Assembly (NCBI GenBank): GCA_039815825.1
Contig: JBCBYO010000006.1
Span: 1 to 64,000 of the forward strand
DNA: 64,000 bases
Reading direction: 5' to 3'
DNA from: JBCBDX01 sp039815825
GTDB taxonomy: Bacteria; Pseudomonadota; Alphaproteobacteria; Rhizobiales; Rhizobiaceae
Shown: positions 55,490 through 64,000 of the stretch, in pieces
How the letters are laid out: every line of letters starts with the position of its first letter
How positions within the stretch are numbered: the stretch's first letter is position 1
Notes under the pieces: generated by a model
The model's database searches: none
The model's input: the letters and a program-made list of their open reading frames with translations, nothing else
Told to the model about the DNA's origin: nothing
Translations under genes and position numbers: made by a program

Positions 55490-55903
55490 ATGACAATGAC
55501 AAACCACACGCCCGTGCCGACCAGCAATGTTGCCGAAGATACGTTCCGAATTGGCGAACTGGCCCGCGAGTTTGACGTAACGCTTCGCACGCTGAGATTT
55601 TACGAGGACAAGGGCCTTTTAAGCCCTCGACGCATCGGCAATCTGCGCCTCTACTCTCGCGGTGACCGGGCGCGGCTGCGCATTATCCTGCTTGGCAAAC
55701 GTGTCGGTTTTTCGTTGAAGGATATTCGCGAGATCCTGGAGCTCTATGACCCCGATGGGGACAATAGCCGCCAACTAAAAGTATCGATCGACAAAGGCGA
55801 AGCGCAGCTGCGTAAACTACATGCCGATCGCGATCAGTTGGACAGTGCAATCGATGAACTGGATACGACACTCGCCAACCTGCGAATGCTGTTGGAAGCG
55901 TAA
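55490..55903 (+). CDS. MerR-family transcriptional regulator of fatty-acid oxidation genes
   Basis: A 137-aa regulator with the MerR winged HTH (RIGELAREFDVTLRTLRFYE, DKGLLSPRRIGNLRLYSR) and a C-terminal dimerisation helix (SRQLKVSIDKGEAQLRKLHA). There are no metal-binding cysteines. It resembles LiuR/PsrA-like MerR proteins that control branched-chain or fatty-acyl degradation. ATG 55490 is used; ATG 55496 has better RBS spacing. It lies upstream of the fad operon, with a terminator and a strong palindrome between. Confidence 0.88.
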   Translation: MTMTNHTPVPTSNVAEDTFRIGELAREFDVTLRTLRFYEDKGLLSPRRIGNLRLYSRGDRARLRIILLGKRVGFSLKDIREILELYDPDGDNSRQLKVSIDKGEAQLRKLHADRDQLDSAIDELDTTLANLRMLLEA

Positions 55904-55963
55904 AACGCCTCAAAGAACGCACAATGGGCGCAAAAAACGCTCAAATACACCATTTAAGTGGCA

Positions 55964-55991
55964 GCCTGCGCACAATGACGCGGGCTTTTTT
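55964..55991 (+). terminator. Rho-independent terminator after merR
   Basis: GCCTGCG (55964-55970) and CGCGGGC (55979-55985) form a 7-bp stem with one wobble pair and an 8-base loop, followed by six T. It should end the merR transcript before the fad promoter. Confidence 0.75.
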
Positions 55992-56002
55992 GTTGGTCAG
56001 AT

Positions 56003-56034
56003 AAATTTTGACGTTTACGCAAACGTCAAAATTT
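56003..56034. promoter_or_regulatory. perfect palindromic operator upstream of the fad operon
   Basis: AAATTTTGACGTTT (56003-56016) and AAACGTCAAAATTT (56021-56034) are exact inverted 14-bp arms around a 4-base centre. It ends 58 bases before the acyl-CoA dehydrogenase start and contains a TTGACG that could be a -35. The core resembles sites of LiuR-type MerR regulators, so the adjacent MerR protein is the likely binder (inference). Confidence 0.75.
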
Positions 56035-56092
56035 GCTAGAGCCCTTTCAACGATGTGCGTTCACGATGCGCAACGATTGTTTGGAGGAACAT

Positions 56093-57889
56093 ATGCCCGC
56101 TTACTCAGCCCCTGTTGAAGACACACTTTTTATTCTCAACGATGTACTCAAATATGAGAAGTACAATAATCTGCCTGGTTTTGCTGATGCCAGCCCAGAT
56201 ATTGTTGAAGCTGTTTTGCGCGAGGGCGCACGCGTCGCTGAAGAAGTGTTTTTTCCATTGAACCAAGTGGGCGACCAGCAGGGTTGCGTACGCCATGATG
56301 ACGGTTCGGTGACGACCCCTGCTGGCTTCAAGGAAGCCTATGACCAATTCAAGGAAGGCGGCTGGATGGGTCTTGCTTTCGACCCCGAGTATGGCGGTCA
56401 AGGCCTTCCCTATACGCTGCATACAGCGGTGGGTGAGTATTTCTCATCGGCAAACATGGCGTTGATGATGTATCCCGGCCTGACGCAGGGCGCGATGGCT
56501 GCGATTTACGTACACGGTTCTGACGAGCAAAAAGCGACATTCCTGCCTAAAATGTGCGAGGGCACATGGACAGGCACCATGAATTTGACCGAGCCGCATT
56601 GCGGTACGGACCTTGGCCTTCTGCGTACAAAAGCTATGCCGCAAGCCGACGGCAGCTACAAAATCTCCGGCCAAAAGATTTTCATTTCAGCTGGCGAACA
56701 CGACATGAGTGAAAACATCATTCACTTGGTGCTGGCCCGCATCGAAGGCGCGCCGGAAGGTGTCAAAGGCATCTCGCTCTTCATCGTCCCCAAATTCAAC
56801 GTCAATGAAGACGGTTCGGTGGGTGATCGCAACGGCGCCACATGTGGTTCGATCGAGCACAAGATGGGCATCCACGGGAACTCGACTTGTGTGATGAACT
56901 ATGACGACGCGACCGGCTATCTTGTCGGCGAAGAGCATAAAGGCCTGAAAGCCATGTTCATTATGATGAACGAGGCGCGTTTGGGCGTTGGCCTGCAGGG
57001 CCTTTCCGTTGCTGAAATTGCTTACCAAAACGCAGTGACCTACGCCAAAGAACGCATCCAAGGGCGGTCGCTGACTGGCACCAAACATGAGGATAAAAAG
57101 GCCGACCCCATCATTGTGCACCCAGACGTGCGCCGCAATCTGATGACGATCCGCGCCTTCAATGAAGCGGGCCGGGCGTTCATCTTGTGGGCAGCGCTGA
57201 AGTCAGATGTCGCTCACCGCTCGGAAGATGCGACCGACGCGGAACTTAATGAAGAGATGATGGGTTTGCTGACGCCAGTCATCAAAGGCGTGCTGACCGA
57301 CAAGGGCTTTGACCATGCGGTGATGGCGCAGCAAATGTATGGCGGCCACGGTTATGTCGAAGAGTGGGGCATGAGCCAATATGTACGCGATGCGCGTATC
57401 GCTATGATCTACGAAGGTGCCAACGGCATTCAGGCTCTTGATCTGGTTGGCCGCAAACTCGGCGCCAATGGCGGTCGCGGCATCCAGGCCTTCTTTAAGG
57501 AGGTTGGCGATTTCTGCGAAGAAAACCGCGACAATGAGCAAATGTCCTTCTTCACCAAGTATCTGAAGAAGGGTCTGAACGACCTTCAACAGGCAACCAT
57601 GTGGTTTGTCCAAAACGCCATGGCAAAGCCCGACAATGCCGGTGCTGGATCGCATGACTACATGCACCTCTTCGGTCTTGTGGCCCTCGGTTATATGTGG
57701 GGTCTTCAAGTCAAGGCAGCACAAGAGAAGCTTGCAGCCGGTGCCAATGGTGATGCGCGTTATCTAGAGAACAAGTTGGCGACAGCTACCTTCTTCTTTG
57801 AGCGTATCATGCCGGAAAGCTCCGCTCATGTTGCGCGGATCTCCGCTGGCGCTGACAGCATGATGGCGATCCCGGAAGAGGCATTTTAA
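56093..57889 (+). CDS. acyl-CoA dehydrogenase, long ~600-aa class
   Basis: A 598-aa FAD-dependent enzyme that introduces the first double bond in beta-oxidation. Visible are MNLTEPHCGTDLGLLRTKA, KIFISAGEHDM, ARLGVGLQGLSVAEIAYQ, and the catalytic-base region IAMIYEGANGIQALDLVGRK, plus the extra C-terminal domain of this long class, which also includes methylmercaptopropionyl-CoA dehydrogenases. ATG 56093 follows TTGGAGG; the longer frame is not supported. It is first in the fad operon, behind a strong palindrome. Confidence 0.93.
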   Translation: MPAYSAPVEDTLFILNDVLKYEKYNNLPGFADASPDIVEAVLREGARVAEEVFFPLNQVGDQQGCVRHDDGSVTTPAGFKEAYDQFKEGGWMGLAFDPEYGGQGLPYTLHTAVGEYFSSANMALMMYPGLTQGAMAAIYVHGSDEQKATFLPKMCEGTWTGTMNLTEPHCGTDLGLLRTKAMPQADGSYKISGQKIFISAGEHDMSENIIHLVLARIEGAPEGVKGISLFIVPKFNVNEDGSVGDRNGATCGSIEHKMGIHGNSTCVMNYDDATGYLVGEEHKGLKAMFIMMNEARLGVGLQGLSVAEIAYQNAVTYAKERIQGRSLTGTKHEDKKADPIIVHPDVRRNLMTIRAFNEAGRAFILWAALKSDVAHRSEDATDAELNEEMMGLLTPVIKGVLTDKGFDHAVMAQQMYGGHGYVEEWGMSQYVRDARIAMIYEGANGIQALDLVGRKLGANGGRGIQAFFKEVGDFCEENRDNEQMSFFTKYLKKGLNDLQQATMWFVQNAMAKPDNAGAGSHDYMHLFGLVALGYMWGLQVKAAQEKLAAGANGDARYLENKLATATFFFERIMPESSAHVARISAGADSMMAIPEEAF

Positions 57890-57915
57890 GGCCCAAGACA
57901 AACAGGACGCTTCGC

Positions 57916-58155
57916 ATGGCTGCCAAACGTTATCCATTGGACAAGCGGTTTTCCGCAGCCCTTTCGACAACGGCCTACGCGAAGCTTCGTGCGCTCAATG
58001 AGCGCTACCAGCTGTCGAACAATTACTTGCTCACCGTGCTTCTGGAAAACCTCGATGACATCGCCGATGATGCAAAATTGGACGCGACATTTCAGCGTTT
58101 CATTGCCGACTATGGCGCACCAAGCGGCGGCATGGCCAACAAGGAGGGTGATTGA
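57916..58155 (+). CDS. small conserved-looking protein of the fad operon, unknown
   Basis: A 79-aa protein with a short basic start (MAAKRYPLDKRFSAALST) and two helices (AYAKLRALNERYQLSNNYLL, TVLLENLDDIADDAKLD) that loosely resemble a ribbon-helix-helix or CopG-like fold. It sits between the acyl-CoA dehydrogenase and a glutathione-transferase gene, with gaps of 26 and 2 bases. The placement suggests a regulator or accessory factor; I cannot assign a family. Confidence 0.7.
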   Translation: MAAKRYPLDKRFSAALSTTAYAKLRALNERYQLSNNYLLTVLLENLDDIADDAKLDATFQRFIADYGAPSGGMANKEGD

Positions 58156-58157
58156 TC

Positions 58158-58811
58158 ATGACTGACTTTACCCTCTATGGCTTTTGGGAGTCCGGCAACG
58201 CCTACAAAGTTGCGCTGATGCTGGAATTGAACGGTGCGGACTGGCAGTGCGAGCGCATTGCGTTTTTTACCGGCGGCACCAAAACAGATGATTATCGCAA
58301 GATGAACGTCATGGCCGAAGCGCCCGTGTTAATCCATCACCGCGCAGATGGTGACTTCACGCTTTCACAATCAGGTGCCTGCCTCACCTATCTGAGCAAG
58401 TTCTTCGGCACCTTTGGGCCGCAAACTGAAGCGGAAGAGTATGATGTTTTGCGCTGGCTGCTTTTCGATAGCCAGAAAGTTTCCGGCTATGCGGGCCCGC
58501 TACGGTTCTATCGGCGTTTCGCTAAGCTGGCAGAAGGCGAGCTGACCCAGTCTTTCGAGCAACGCTTGGGCGCTGCATTGAAAGCGATGAATTTGGCCTT
58601 GGACGACAAGCCATTCTTGACCGGTGACCGCTGCACAATCGCGGACCTCGCCTGCCAGGGCTATCTTCATTGGCCCGAACAGATCGGCATCTCATACGAT
58701 GGCCGACCCAATATTGAACCTTGGCTGGAACGCATTCGTGCCCTGCCGGGATATAAAAAATCAGAAGACCTGATGCCCTCTGGGCGCGACCCCCAGGTCA
58801 TGACGGCATAA
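58158..58811 (+). CDS. glutathione S-transferase-family protein
   Basis: A 217-aa GST with an N-terminal thioredoxin-like domain (TLYGFWESGNAYKVALMLEL, MAEAPVLIHH, LSQSGACLTYLSKFFG) and a C-terminal helical domain (PFLTGDRCTIADLACQGYL). The Ser of QSGA is at the usual glutathione-binding place. ATG 58158 has AAGGAGGG upstream. In a fatty-acid oxidation operon it may detoxify reactive enoyl or carbonyl products; the substrate is not known. Confidence 0.88.
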   Translation: MTDFTLYGFWESGNAYKVALMLELNGADWQCERIAFFTGGTKTDDYRKMNVMAEAPVLIHHRADGDFTLSQSGACLTYLSKFFGTFGPQTEAEEYDVLRWLLFDSQKVSGYAGPLRFYRRFAKLAEGELTQSFEQRLGAALKAMNLALDDKPFLTGDRCTIADLACQGYLHWPEQIGISYDGRPNIEPWLERIRALPGYKKSEDLMPSGRDPQVMTA

Positions 58812-58861
58812 TCAGTGCGCCATTTCGTTCAAAAGCGCGCACACTGAAGGGAGAATAGAAT

Positions 58862-60070
58862 ATGGCTGACGCATTTATCTACGACGCGGTGCGCACACCG
58901 CGCGGCCGCGGCAAAAAGGACGGTTCCCTGCATGAGGTTCCAACGCCCCGGCTGGCCGCCAAGGTGCTTGAGTCGCTTCGTGATCGCAACGAGCTGGACA
59001 CATCCAAGGTCGATGACGTGATACTCGGCAACGTAGATCCAGTCTATGAAGCTGGTGGCGACATTGCACGTGCGGCAGTTTTCGAAGCTGGCTATGCAAC
59101 CGAGGCTCCCGGCATGCAGATCAACCGTTTCTGCGCGTCCGGGCTTGATGCGGTAAACTTTGGCGCCGCGAAAATTGCACAAGGTGCCGATGACATTGTT
59201 ATCGCTGGCGGTGTTGAAAGCATGTCACGTGTTGGTATGGGCGCTTCAGGCGGTGCCTGGTACATGGACCCTTCCGTCAACATTCCGGCGTTCTTTATGC
59301 CGCAAGGTGTCTCAGCTGACCTAATCGCAACCAAGTACGGTTTTACGCGCGACGATTGTGACGCTTATGCTGTTGAAAGCCAAAAGCGGTCTGCCGAAAG
59401 CTGGGAAAAAGGTCACTTCAAAAACTCAGTTATCGAGGTCAAAGATCAAAACGGTCTGACCATACTTGACCATGACGAACATATGCGTCCGGGCACCGAC
59501 ATGCAGTCGCTGGGTTCACTGAACCCGTCCTTTGTGATGCCAGGCCAAATGGGCGGTTTTGAAGCCGTTGGCATTGCTGGCCATCCGGAAGTGGAAGAGA
59601 TCAACTATGTCCACCACGCGGGCAACTCTTCTGGCATCGTCGATGGCGCAGCGGGCGTGCTCCTCGGCTCGAAGAAAGCGGCCAAGATGATTGGCAAGGC
59701 ACCACGCGCCAAGATCAAAGCCTTTGCCAATATCGGCTCTGACCCGACCTTGATGCTTACCGGTCCGGTCGATGTGACCGAAAAACTCTTGAAGAAAGCC
59801 AAGATGGAGATCAGCGACATTGATCTCTTTGAGCTGAACGAAGCGTTCGCCGCTGTCGTTCTGCGTCACATGCAGGCGTTCGACATTCCGCACGAAAAAA
59901 TGAACGTCGCCGGCGGTGCGATCGCTATGGGCCATCCACTCGGCGCAACTGGCGCAATGATTTTGGGCACTGTGCTCGATGAGCTTGAGCGCCGCGATCT
60001 TAACACCGCGCTGGTCACCTTGTGCATTGGCGCAGGCATGGGCACCGCAACCATTATCGAGCGCGTTTGA
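58862..60070 (+). CDS. fadA: acetyl-CoA C-acyltransferase (3-ketoacyl-CoA thiolase)
   Basis: A 402-aa thiolase with the acyl-accepting Cys in NRFCASGLDAVNFG, the His in AMGHPLGATGAM and the second Cys in TLCIGAGMGT. It performs the last step of beta-oxidation, releasing acetyl-CoA. It lies 50 bases downstream of the GST gene and 16 bases upstream of the fadB/J-like gene, as in typical fadAB pairs. The symbol is by analogy of function and context. Confidence 0.93.
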   Translation: MADAFIYDAVRTPRGRGKKDGSLHEVPTPRLAAKVLESLRDRNELDTSKVDDVILGNVDPVYEAGGDIARAAVFEAGYATEAPGMQINRFCASGLDAVNFGAAKIAQGADDIVIAGGVESMSRVGMGASGGAWYMDPSVNIPAFFMPQGVSADLIATKYGFTRDDCDAYAVESQKRSAESWEKGHFKNSVIEVKDQNGLTILDHDEHMRPGTDMQSLGSLNPSFVMPGQMGGFEAVGIAGHPEVEEINYVHHAGNSSGIVDGAAGVLLGSKKAAKMIGKAPRAKIKAFANIGSDPTLMLTGPVDVTEKLLKKAKMEISDIDLFELNEAFAAVVLRHMQAFDIPHEKMNVAGGAIAMGHPLGATGAMILGTVLDELERRDLNTALVTLCIGAGMGTATIIERV

Positions 60071-60086
60071 GGATCGGGAGGCAAGC

Positions 60087-62309
60087 ATGACATACAACAA
60101 TTACACCATCGAAACAGACGCAGACGGTATCGCGCTTATCACGTGGGACATGGCTGGGCGTTCCATGAATGTTTTCACGGTCGAGGCGCTGACCGAACTG
60201 GACGCCATTTGCGATCAACTGACGGCTGACGAGGCGGTTAAGGGCGTTGTCTTTACGTCCGGCAAAAAGGATTCATTCTCCGGCGGTGCCGACATCACCA
60301 TGATCAAGGCGATGTTTGATGCCTATGAAGCCGAGAAAGTCAGCAATCCTGACGGCGCAACCCAGCTGCTTTTCGACAATGCCGGCAAGATGAGCCAAGT
60401 CTACCGGAAGATTGAAACATCCGGCAAACCTTGGGTTTCTGCCATCAACGGCGTCTGCATGGGCGGTGCGACCGAATTGTCGCTTGCCTGTCACGGCCGT
60501 GTTGCTGCCGAAAGCGATGCAGTGAAAATAGCGCTGCCAGAAGTGAAAATCGGCATCTTCCCCGGCGCCGGTGGAACACAGCGTGTGCCACGCCTTTGCA
60601 ACCAACAAGACGCGCTACAGATGATGACCACCGGGCAAAACCTGAAGCCATCGCGCGCAAAAGCCATGGGCCTCATACACGATGTGGTGCCGGCCAAGAA
60701 CCTGATCAAAGCTGCAAAGAAGATGATCTTGGACGGCCTTTCACCGGTGCAGCCATGGGACGAAAAAGGCTTCAAACTACCGGGCGGCAAAGTCTATTCA
60801 CCGCAAGGCGCCAATGTTTGGCCAGCGGCATCGGCGATCCTGCGCCGTGAAACACACATGAACTACCCAGGCGCAGCGGCGATCCTGAAATGCGTGTATG
60901 AAGGCCTTCTGGTACCGTTTGATACGGCACTGAAAATTGAACAGCGTTACTTTACGCAGGTTCTTCAGACCAAAGAAGCGGGCGCGATGATCCGCTCGCT
61001 GTTCGTCTCCATGCAGGAGTTGAACAAGGGTGCACGCCGTCCGGCGGACGCGAAACCAACCAAATTCAAGAAGATCGGCGTCTTGGGCGCAGGCTTTATG
61101 GGTGCGGGCATCGCATACGTTACTGCCAAAGCCGGTATTCCCGTCGTCCTGCTCGACCGTGATCAGGAAGCAGCAGAGCGTGGAAAGGCACACTCAGCAG
61201 ATCTTCTCAAAAAGGCCATGCAAAAGGGTCGCACGACGCAGGAAGCAGCTGACAAGCTTTTATCGCTGATCACCCCGACAACCGACTATGCGGAATTTGA
61301 TGGTTGCGATCTGGTCATCGAAGCTGTGTTTGAAGACTCTGGCGTGAAGAAAGCGGCGACTGAGCAAGCCGAAGCAACCATGAAGCGCACAGCGGTATTT
61401 GCCTCCAACACGTCCACCATTCCGATCAGCGACTTGGCGAAAAACTCAGTGCGTCCGAAGAACTTCATCGGCATCCACTTCTTCTCACCTGTCGACAAGA
61501 TGATGTTGGTGGAAGTGATCCTTGGCAAGAAAACATCAGACAAGGCACTTGCTGTTGCGCTCGACTATGTGCGCGCAATCAAGAAAACGCCGATTGTCGT
61601 CAAAGACACACGTGGTTTCTACGTCAACCGTTGCGTGCTTCAATACATGTCAGAAGCGTACAACATGCTGACCGAAGGCGTGCCGCCGGTCATGATCGAA
61701 AACGCCGCCAAAATGGCTGGCATGCCGGTCGGACCGCTCGCGCTCAATGATGAGACCGCCATCGATTTGTCGCAAAAAATCCTCGCACAAACCGTGCGTG
61801 ATCTTGGCGAAGGCATCGTCAAGCAAGAGCATATCGATCTGGTCAACGCGATGGTCGATAAGCATGACCGCAAGGGCCGCAAGAACGGCAAAGGCTTTTA
61901 CGACTATCCGGCTAAACCGGCCAAGAAGCATATCTGGCCCGGTCTGAAAGACATGTATCCGCAACAAGATGCCGACTCGATCGACTTTGATGAGCTCAAA
62001 CAGCGCTTCCTCGTCGTCATCGCGCTTGAAGCTGCGCGGGTCATGGGCGAAGGCCATGTCACCGATCCCCGCGAAGCAGATGTTGGCTCAATCCTCGCCT
62101 TCGGTTTTGCGCCGTACACGGGTGGCACGCTCTCCTACATCGACAATATGGGCGTTGCGGAGTTCGTTGCGGTCGCAAAGAAACTGCAGCGTAAGTATGG
62201 ATCACAATTCAAGGTGCCCCGCATCCTGACAGAGATGGCCAAGACAGGCGACACTTTCTACGCGCGCTTTAATCCTTATGCAGAGCTAGAGAAGAAAGAA
62301 GCGGCTTAG
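60087..62309 (+). CDS. fadB: 3-hydroxyacyl-CoA dehydrogenase/enoyl-CoA hydratase, trifunctional type
   Basis: A 740-aa bifunctional enzyme. The N-terminal crotonase domain (SGGADITMIKAM, IFPGAGGTQRVPRLC) hydrates enoyl-CoA. The Rossmann domain (IGVLGAGFMGAGIAYVTAKA, SNTSTIPISDLA, FIGIHFFSPVDKMMLVEVI) oxidises 3-hydroxyacyl-CoA with NAD+, followed by two C-terminal 3HCDH domains. ATG 60087 has GGGAGG upstream; the longer frame overlaps the thiolase. It is the last gene of the operon, ahead of a strong terminator. Confidence 0.94.
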   Translation: MTYNNYTIETDADGIALITWDMAGRSMNVFTVEALTELDAICDQLTADEAVKGVVFTSGKKDSFSGGADITMIKAMFDAYEAEKVSNPDGATQLLFDNAGKMSQVYRKIETSGKPWVSAINGVCMGGATELSLACHGRVAAESDAVKIALPEVKIGIFPGAGGTQRVPRLCNQQDALQMMTTGQNLKPSRAKAMGLIHDVVPAKNLIKAAKKMILDGLSPVQPWDEKGFKLPGGKVYSPQGANVWPAASAILRRETHMNYPGAAAILKCVYEGLLVPFDTALKIEQRYFTQVLQTKEAGAMIRSLFVSMQELNKGARRPADAKPTKFKKIGVLGAGFMGAGIAYVTAKAGIPVVLLDRDQEAAERGKAHSADLLKKAMQKGRTTQEAADKLLSLITPTTDYAEFDGCDLVIEAVFEDSGVKKAATEQAEATMKRTAVFASNTSTIPISDLAKNSVRPKNFIGIHFFSPVDKMMLVEVILGKKTSDKALAVALDYVRAIKKTPIVVKDTRGFYVNRCVLQYMSEAYNMLTEGVPPVMIENAAKMAGMPVGPLALNDETAIDLSQKILAQTVRDLGEGIVKQEHIDLVNAMVDKHDRKGRKNGKGFYDYPAKPAKKHIWPGLKDMYPQQDADSIDFDELKQRFLVVIALEAARVMGEGHVTDPREADVGSILAFGFAPYTGGTLSYIDNMGVAEFVAVAKKLQRKYGSQFKVPRILTEMAKTGDTFYARFNPYAELEKKEAA

Positions 62310-62342
62310 TTCTAGAACGATAACTTTCATCAGACGTACATT

Positions 62343-62380
62343 GCCCTGCCGACCATCTAGCTGTCGGCGGGGCTTTTTTT
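62343..62380 (+). terminator. Rho-independent terminator of the fad operon
   Basis: GCCCTGCCGAC (62343-62353) pairs with GTCGGCGGGGC (62363-62373) in an 11-bp stem with one wobble and a 9-base loop, followed by seven T. It lies 34 bases after the fadB-type stop. Confidence 0.92.
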
Positions 62381-62440
62381 GATCGACGCCAAACATAACA
62401 ATTTATTGCGGTTCAGCTTTGGCGCGTTAGAGCGCCGTCG

Positions 62441-63232
62441 TTAGCTGGCGGCTGACCTTGCGATCGCTTCCAAATCATCGCGGCCTCTATCTGCAACCAA
62501 GACAAAATTTGCCCCTTCGCCACCCCAGCTCACCATATCAAAACCACCAATCTGCCTTGACCGGGGCGCATCGTCCGGGTTGGTCGAGGCGATGAGGCAC
62601 AGCGCCACCACCTTACCATCTCCGTCGGTAAACATGAGCTGCGCGACCGGTTTTGCGGCTGCAACAAGCAAGCGCCCACCACGGAATTCAAGACCATGGT
62701 CGGTTAAATCAGGGATCGATACCTGTGCCCCGACTGTGTTGGTGAGCCAGGTCTCTATGTGTTCAGCTTCGCTAGCGGGAACTTCCACCAAATGGCGGCC
62801 TTGTGCGGCATATACCCGGTGATAATCCGCAATATCCTCCAACCAGCCAGGCGCTGATGCCACTTGTGTTGCCGGCGTACCCACCGCCGTCAGATAGCCG
62901 CCAGCTGCTCCAACGGCCAGCGCGAGCGAGGCTGCCACTGCTGTCCACCATGGAGCAGATGCGCGTTGTGACTTTGAAACGTTGCTGTTTGACGCGCCAC
63001 GCTCAACATTTTCTGACGGCGCGTTGCGAACAGCGGCAGCAAGAGCGAGCGGCACAGGCTCGGTCAACATGGCCTGAAAGTCTTGTTGTGCAGCTTTGTC
63101 GGCAGCCATCAGTTGCTCAAGCTCGGCCTGCAGCTCAACATCAATTTCAAGCGCTTGCTCGATCTGCCGGGTTTCATCAGGCGTCAGTTCGCCATCCAGG
63201 AAACCGCTGAGCATTTCGCGGTCAATGCTCAT
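62441..63232 (-). CDS. anti-sigma factor, membrane-anchored
   Basis: A 263-aa protein beginning with an anti-sigma domain (MLSGFLDGELTPDETRQIE) without the His-Cys-Cys zinc signature. Acidic helices follow, then one membrane helix (WWTAVAASLALAVGAAGGYL) and a periplasmic domain (VAQLMFTDGDGKVVALCLIA). It overlaps the ECF sigma gene by 4 bases, as in sigma/anti-sigma pairs. It should hold the sigma factor inactive until an envelope signal arrives; the signal is unknown. Confidence 0.88.
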   Translation of the reverse strand: MSIDREMLSGFLDGELTPDETRQIEQALEIDVELQAELEQLMAADKAAQQDFQAMLTEPVPLALAAAVRNAPSENVERGASNSNVSKSQRASAPWWTAVAASLALAVGAAGGYLTAVGTPATQVASAPGWLEDIADYHRVYAAQGRHLVEVPASEAEHIETWLTNTVGAQVSIPDLTDHGLEFRGGRLLVAAAKPVAQLMFTDGDGKVVALCLIASTNPDDAPRSRQIGGFDMVSWGGEGANFVLVADRGRDDLEAIARSAAS

Positions 63233-63774
63233 GGTGCCTCTCCGGATTGCTGGTTTAATTGTGCTGCCAAAGTTTTTCGCGCTCGGTGGATCCGGCTCAT
63301 CACTGTCCCAATGGGTATGTCAAATGTCTCTGCCGCTTCCGCGTAGCTATAGCCTTCAACAGAAACCGCCAACAATAGAACCGCTAACTCAGCGGGCAAC
63401 TCTTCAACTTGCCGACGCAGTTGCGCGCCCCGCAGCGTATCTTCTGCAGTTTCTTTTTGAACCAGCTCGTTTGCTTCTTCCGCCAGAACTTGTCCCTCAC
63501 CGAACCGAACTTTGCGCTTCCTAATCTCGCTCACCCAATGATTGCGCATAATGCGAAATACCCAACGGTCCAGCGGCTGCGTAGGGTCCCAACTTTCACT
63601 GTTATTCAGTGCCTTGAGACAAACATCCTGCACCAAATCATCGGCATCGTGCGTCGAACCGGTGAGCGTTCGGGCGAAACGGCGCAATCTCGGTAAAAGC
63701 GCTATTAGCTCTTTTCGAAGCCCTTCAGACAAATTGATACTACGCCCTCTTCGCGCGGGGTCGATCGCCGCCAT
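63229..63774 (-). CDS. ECF-family RNA polymerase sigma factor
   Basis: A 181-aa sigma-70 factor with only regions 2 and 4. Region 2 is LRRFARTLTGSTHDADDLVQ then PLDRWVFRIMRNHWVSEIRK; region 4 is LAVLLLAVSVEGYSYAEAAE then PIGTVMSRIHRARKTLA. I chose ATG 63774, which gives the usual ECF length. The frame stays open to 63915, but that extension is not family-like. It pairs with the following anti-sigma gene. Confidence 0.9.
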   Translation of the reverse strand: MAAIDPARRGRSINLSEGLRKELIALLPRLRRFARTLTGSTHDADDLVQDVCLKALNNSESWDPTQPLDRWVFRIMRNHWVSEIRKRKVRFGEGQVLAEEANELVQKETAEDTLRGAQLRRQVEELPAELAVLLLAVSVEGYSYAEAAETFDIPIGTVMSRIHRARKTLAAQLNQQSGEAP

Positions 63775-64000
63775 TTGTATGGATACGCGAACGGCGCTTG
63801 GATCGCAATCAACTCTAGCTAGGCGCTGGACTGGTTCAGCTTGTATCACTAATTTCGGTTCCGACTTGTGTGCTTTTAGTGGGTACGCGCAGCGCTCTAC
63901 TTTTATTCCCACCACAAACCAGTCTTCCTATCGAAGAACGAAAACACGGGCGCCCATTTGGTGAACGCAGCTATCCATTCTCGTGTTCGGGTCAGAGCCG

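Noticed and set aside
1..64000. CRISPR arrays, rRNA genes, insertion sequences and prophage structural genes
   Set aside because: I looked for regularly spaced repeats, rRNA-like sequence, transposases with terminal repeats, and capsid, terminase or tail proteins, and saw none.

Overview
The window looks like chromosomal DNA of an alphaproteobacterium, most likely Hyphomicrobiales (Rhizobiales) and perhaps marine. The signs are a PodJ-like polarity protein with Sel1 repeats and a peptidoglycan-binding domain, a LigB/exonuclease/Lhr/PdeM ligase-associated repair cluster, a DUF952-PyrD pair, a TauE/SafE exporter next to a TIGR02186 protein, and a MerR-controlled fatty-acid oxidation operon. All assignments come from reading translated sequence; no database search was run.

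Layout. 1-769: a cut-off PAS-domain signalling protein. 956-5196: a five-gene leftward operon for a sulfated, methylated or aminated surface glycan (GtrA, methyltransferase, GT2, sulfotransferase, DegT aminotransferase). 5286-36352: what I read as a ~31 kb genomic island inserted in the 3' end of a tRNA-Phe(GAA) gene. The intact tRNA lies at 36330-36404, and a perfect 24-bp direct repeat of its 3' end lies at 5286-5309, beside a P4-type tyrosine integrase. 36568-64000: ordinary chromosome (oxidoreductase, pyrD, MATE pump, HDAC-like hydrolase, ligase-associated repair genes, TauE/TIGR02186, podJ-like, merR and fad genes, anti-sigma/ECF sigma pair).

Island contents. (i) Integrase plus an unknown 229-aa protein. 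(ii) A Ugp-like ABC importer with a GpdQ-like phosphodiesterase and a divergent LysR regulator, probably for glycerophosphodiesters. (iii) A core module: SRA-HNH modification-dependent nuclease, AlpA-type activator, primase/helicase gene broken by one in-frame stop and one frameshift, iteron-like repeats, and two zinc-finger proteins. (iv) A DMT transporter. (v) A 15 kb catabolic locus. Its leftward arm encodes a LsrB/RhaS-like ABC importer, DhaK, DhaL and an aldo/keto reductase. Its rightward arm encodes a SorC regulator, a sugar epimerase/isomerase, acetoin-dehydrogenase-type E1 alpha, E1 beta and an E2-hydrolase, and an FGGY kinase; an IMPase-family phosphatase faces it. The locus probably imports and degrades a sugar, polyol or hydroxyketone, with a TPP/lipoate-dependent cleavage step. 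The substrate cannot be read from sequence.

The most notable points are the exact island boundaries, its satellite-like core (int-alpA-primase, no conjugation genes) carrying about 20 kb of catabolic cargo, the doubly broken replication gene, the unassigned catabolic pathway, a frameshift near the end of the chromosomal lhr-type helicase gene, and a perfect 14-bp-arm palindrome upstream of the fatty-acid oxidation operon.
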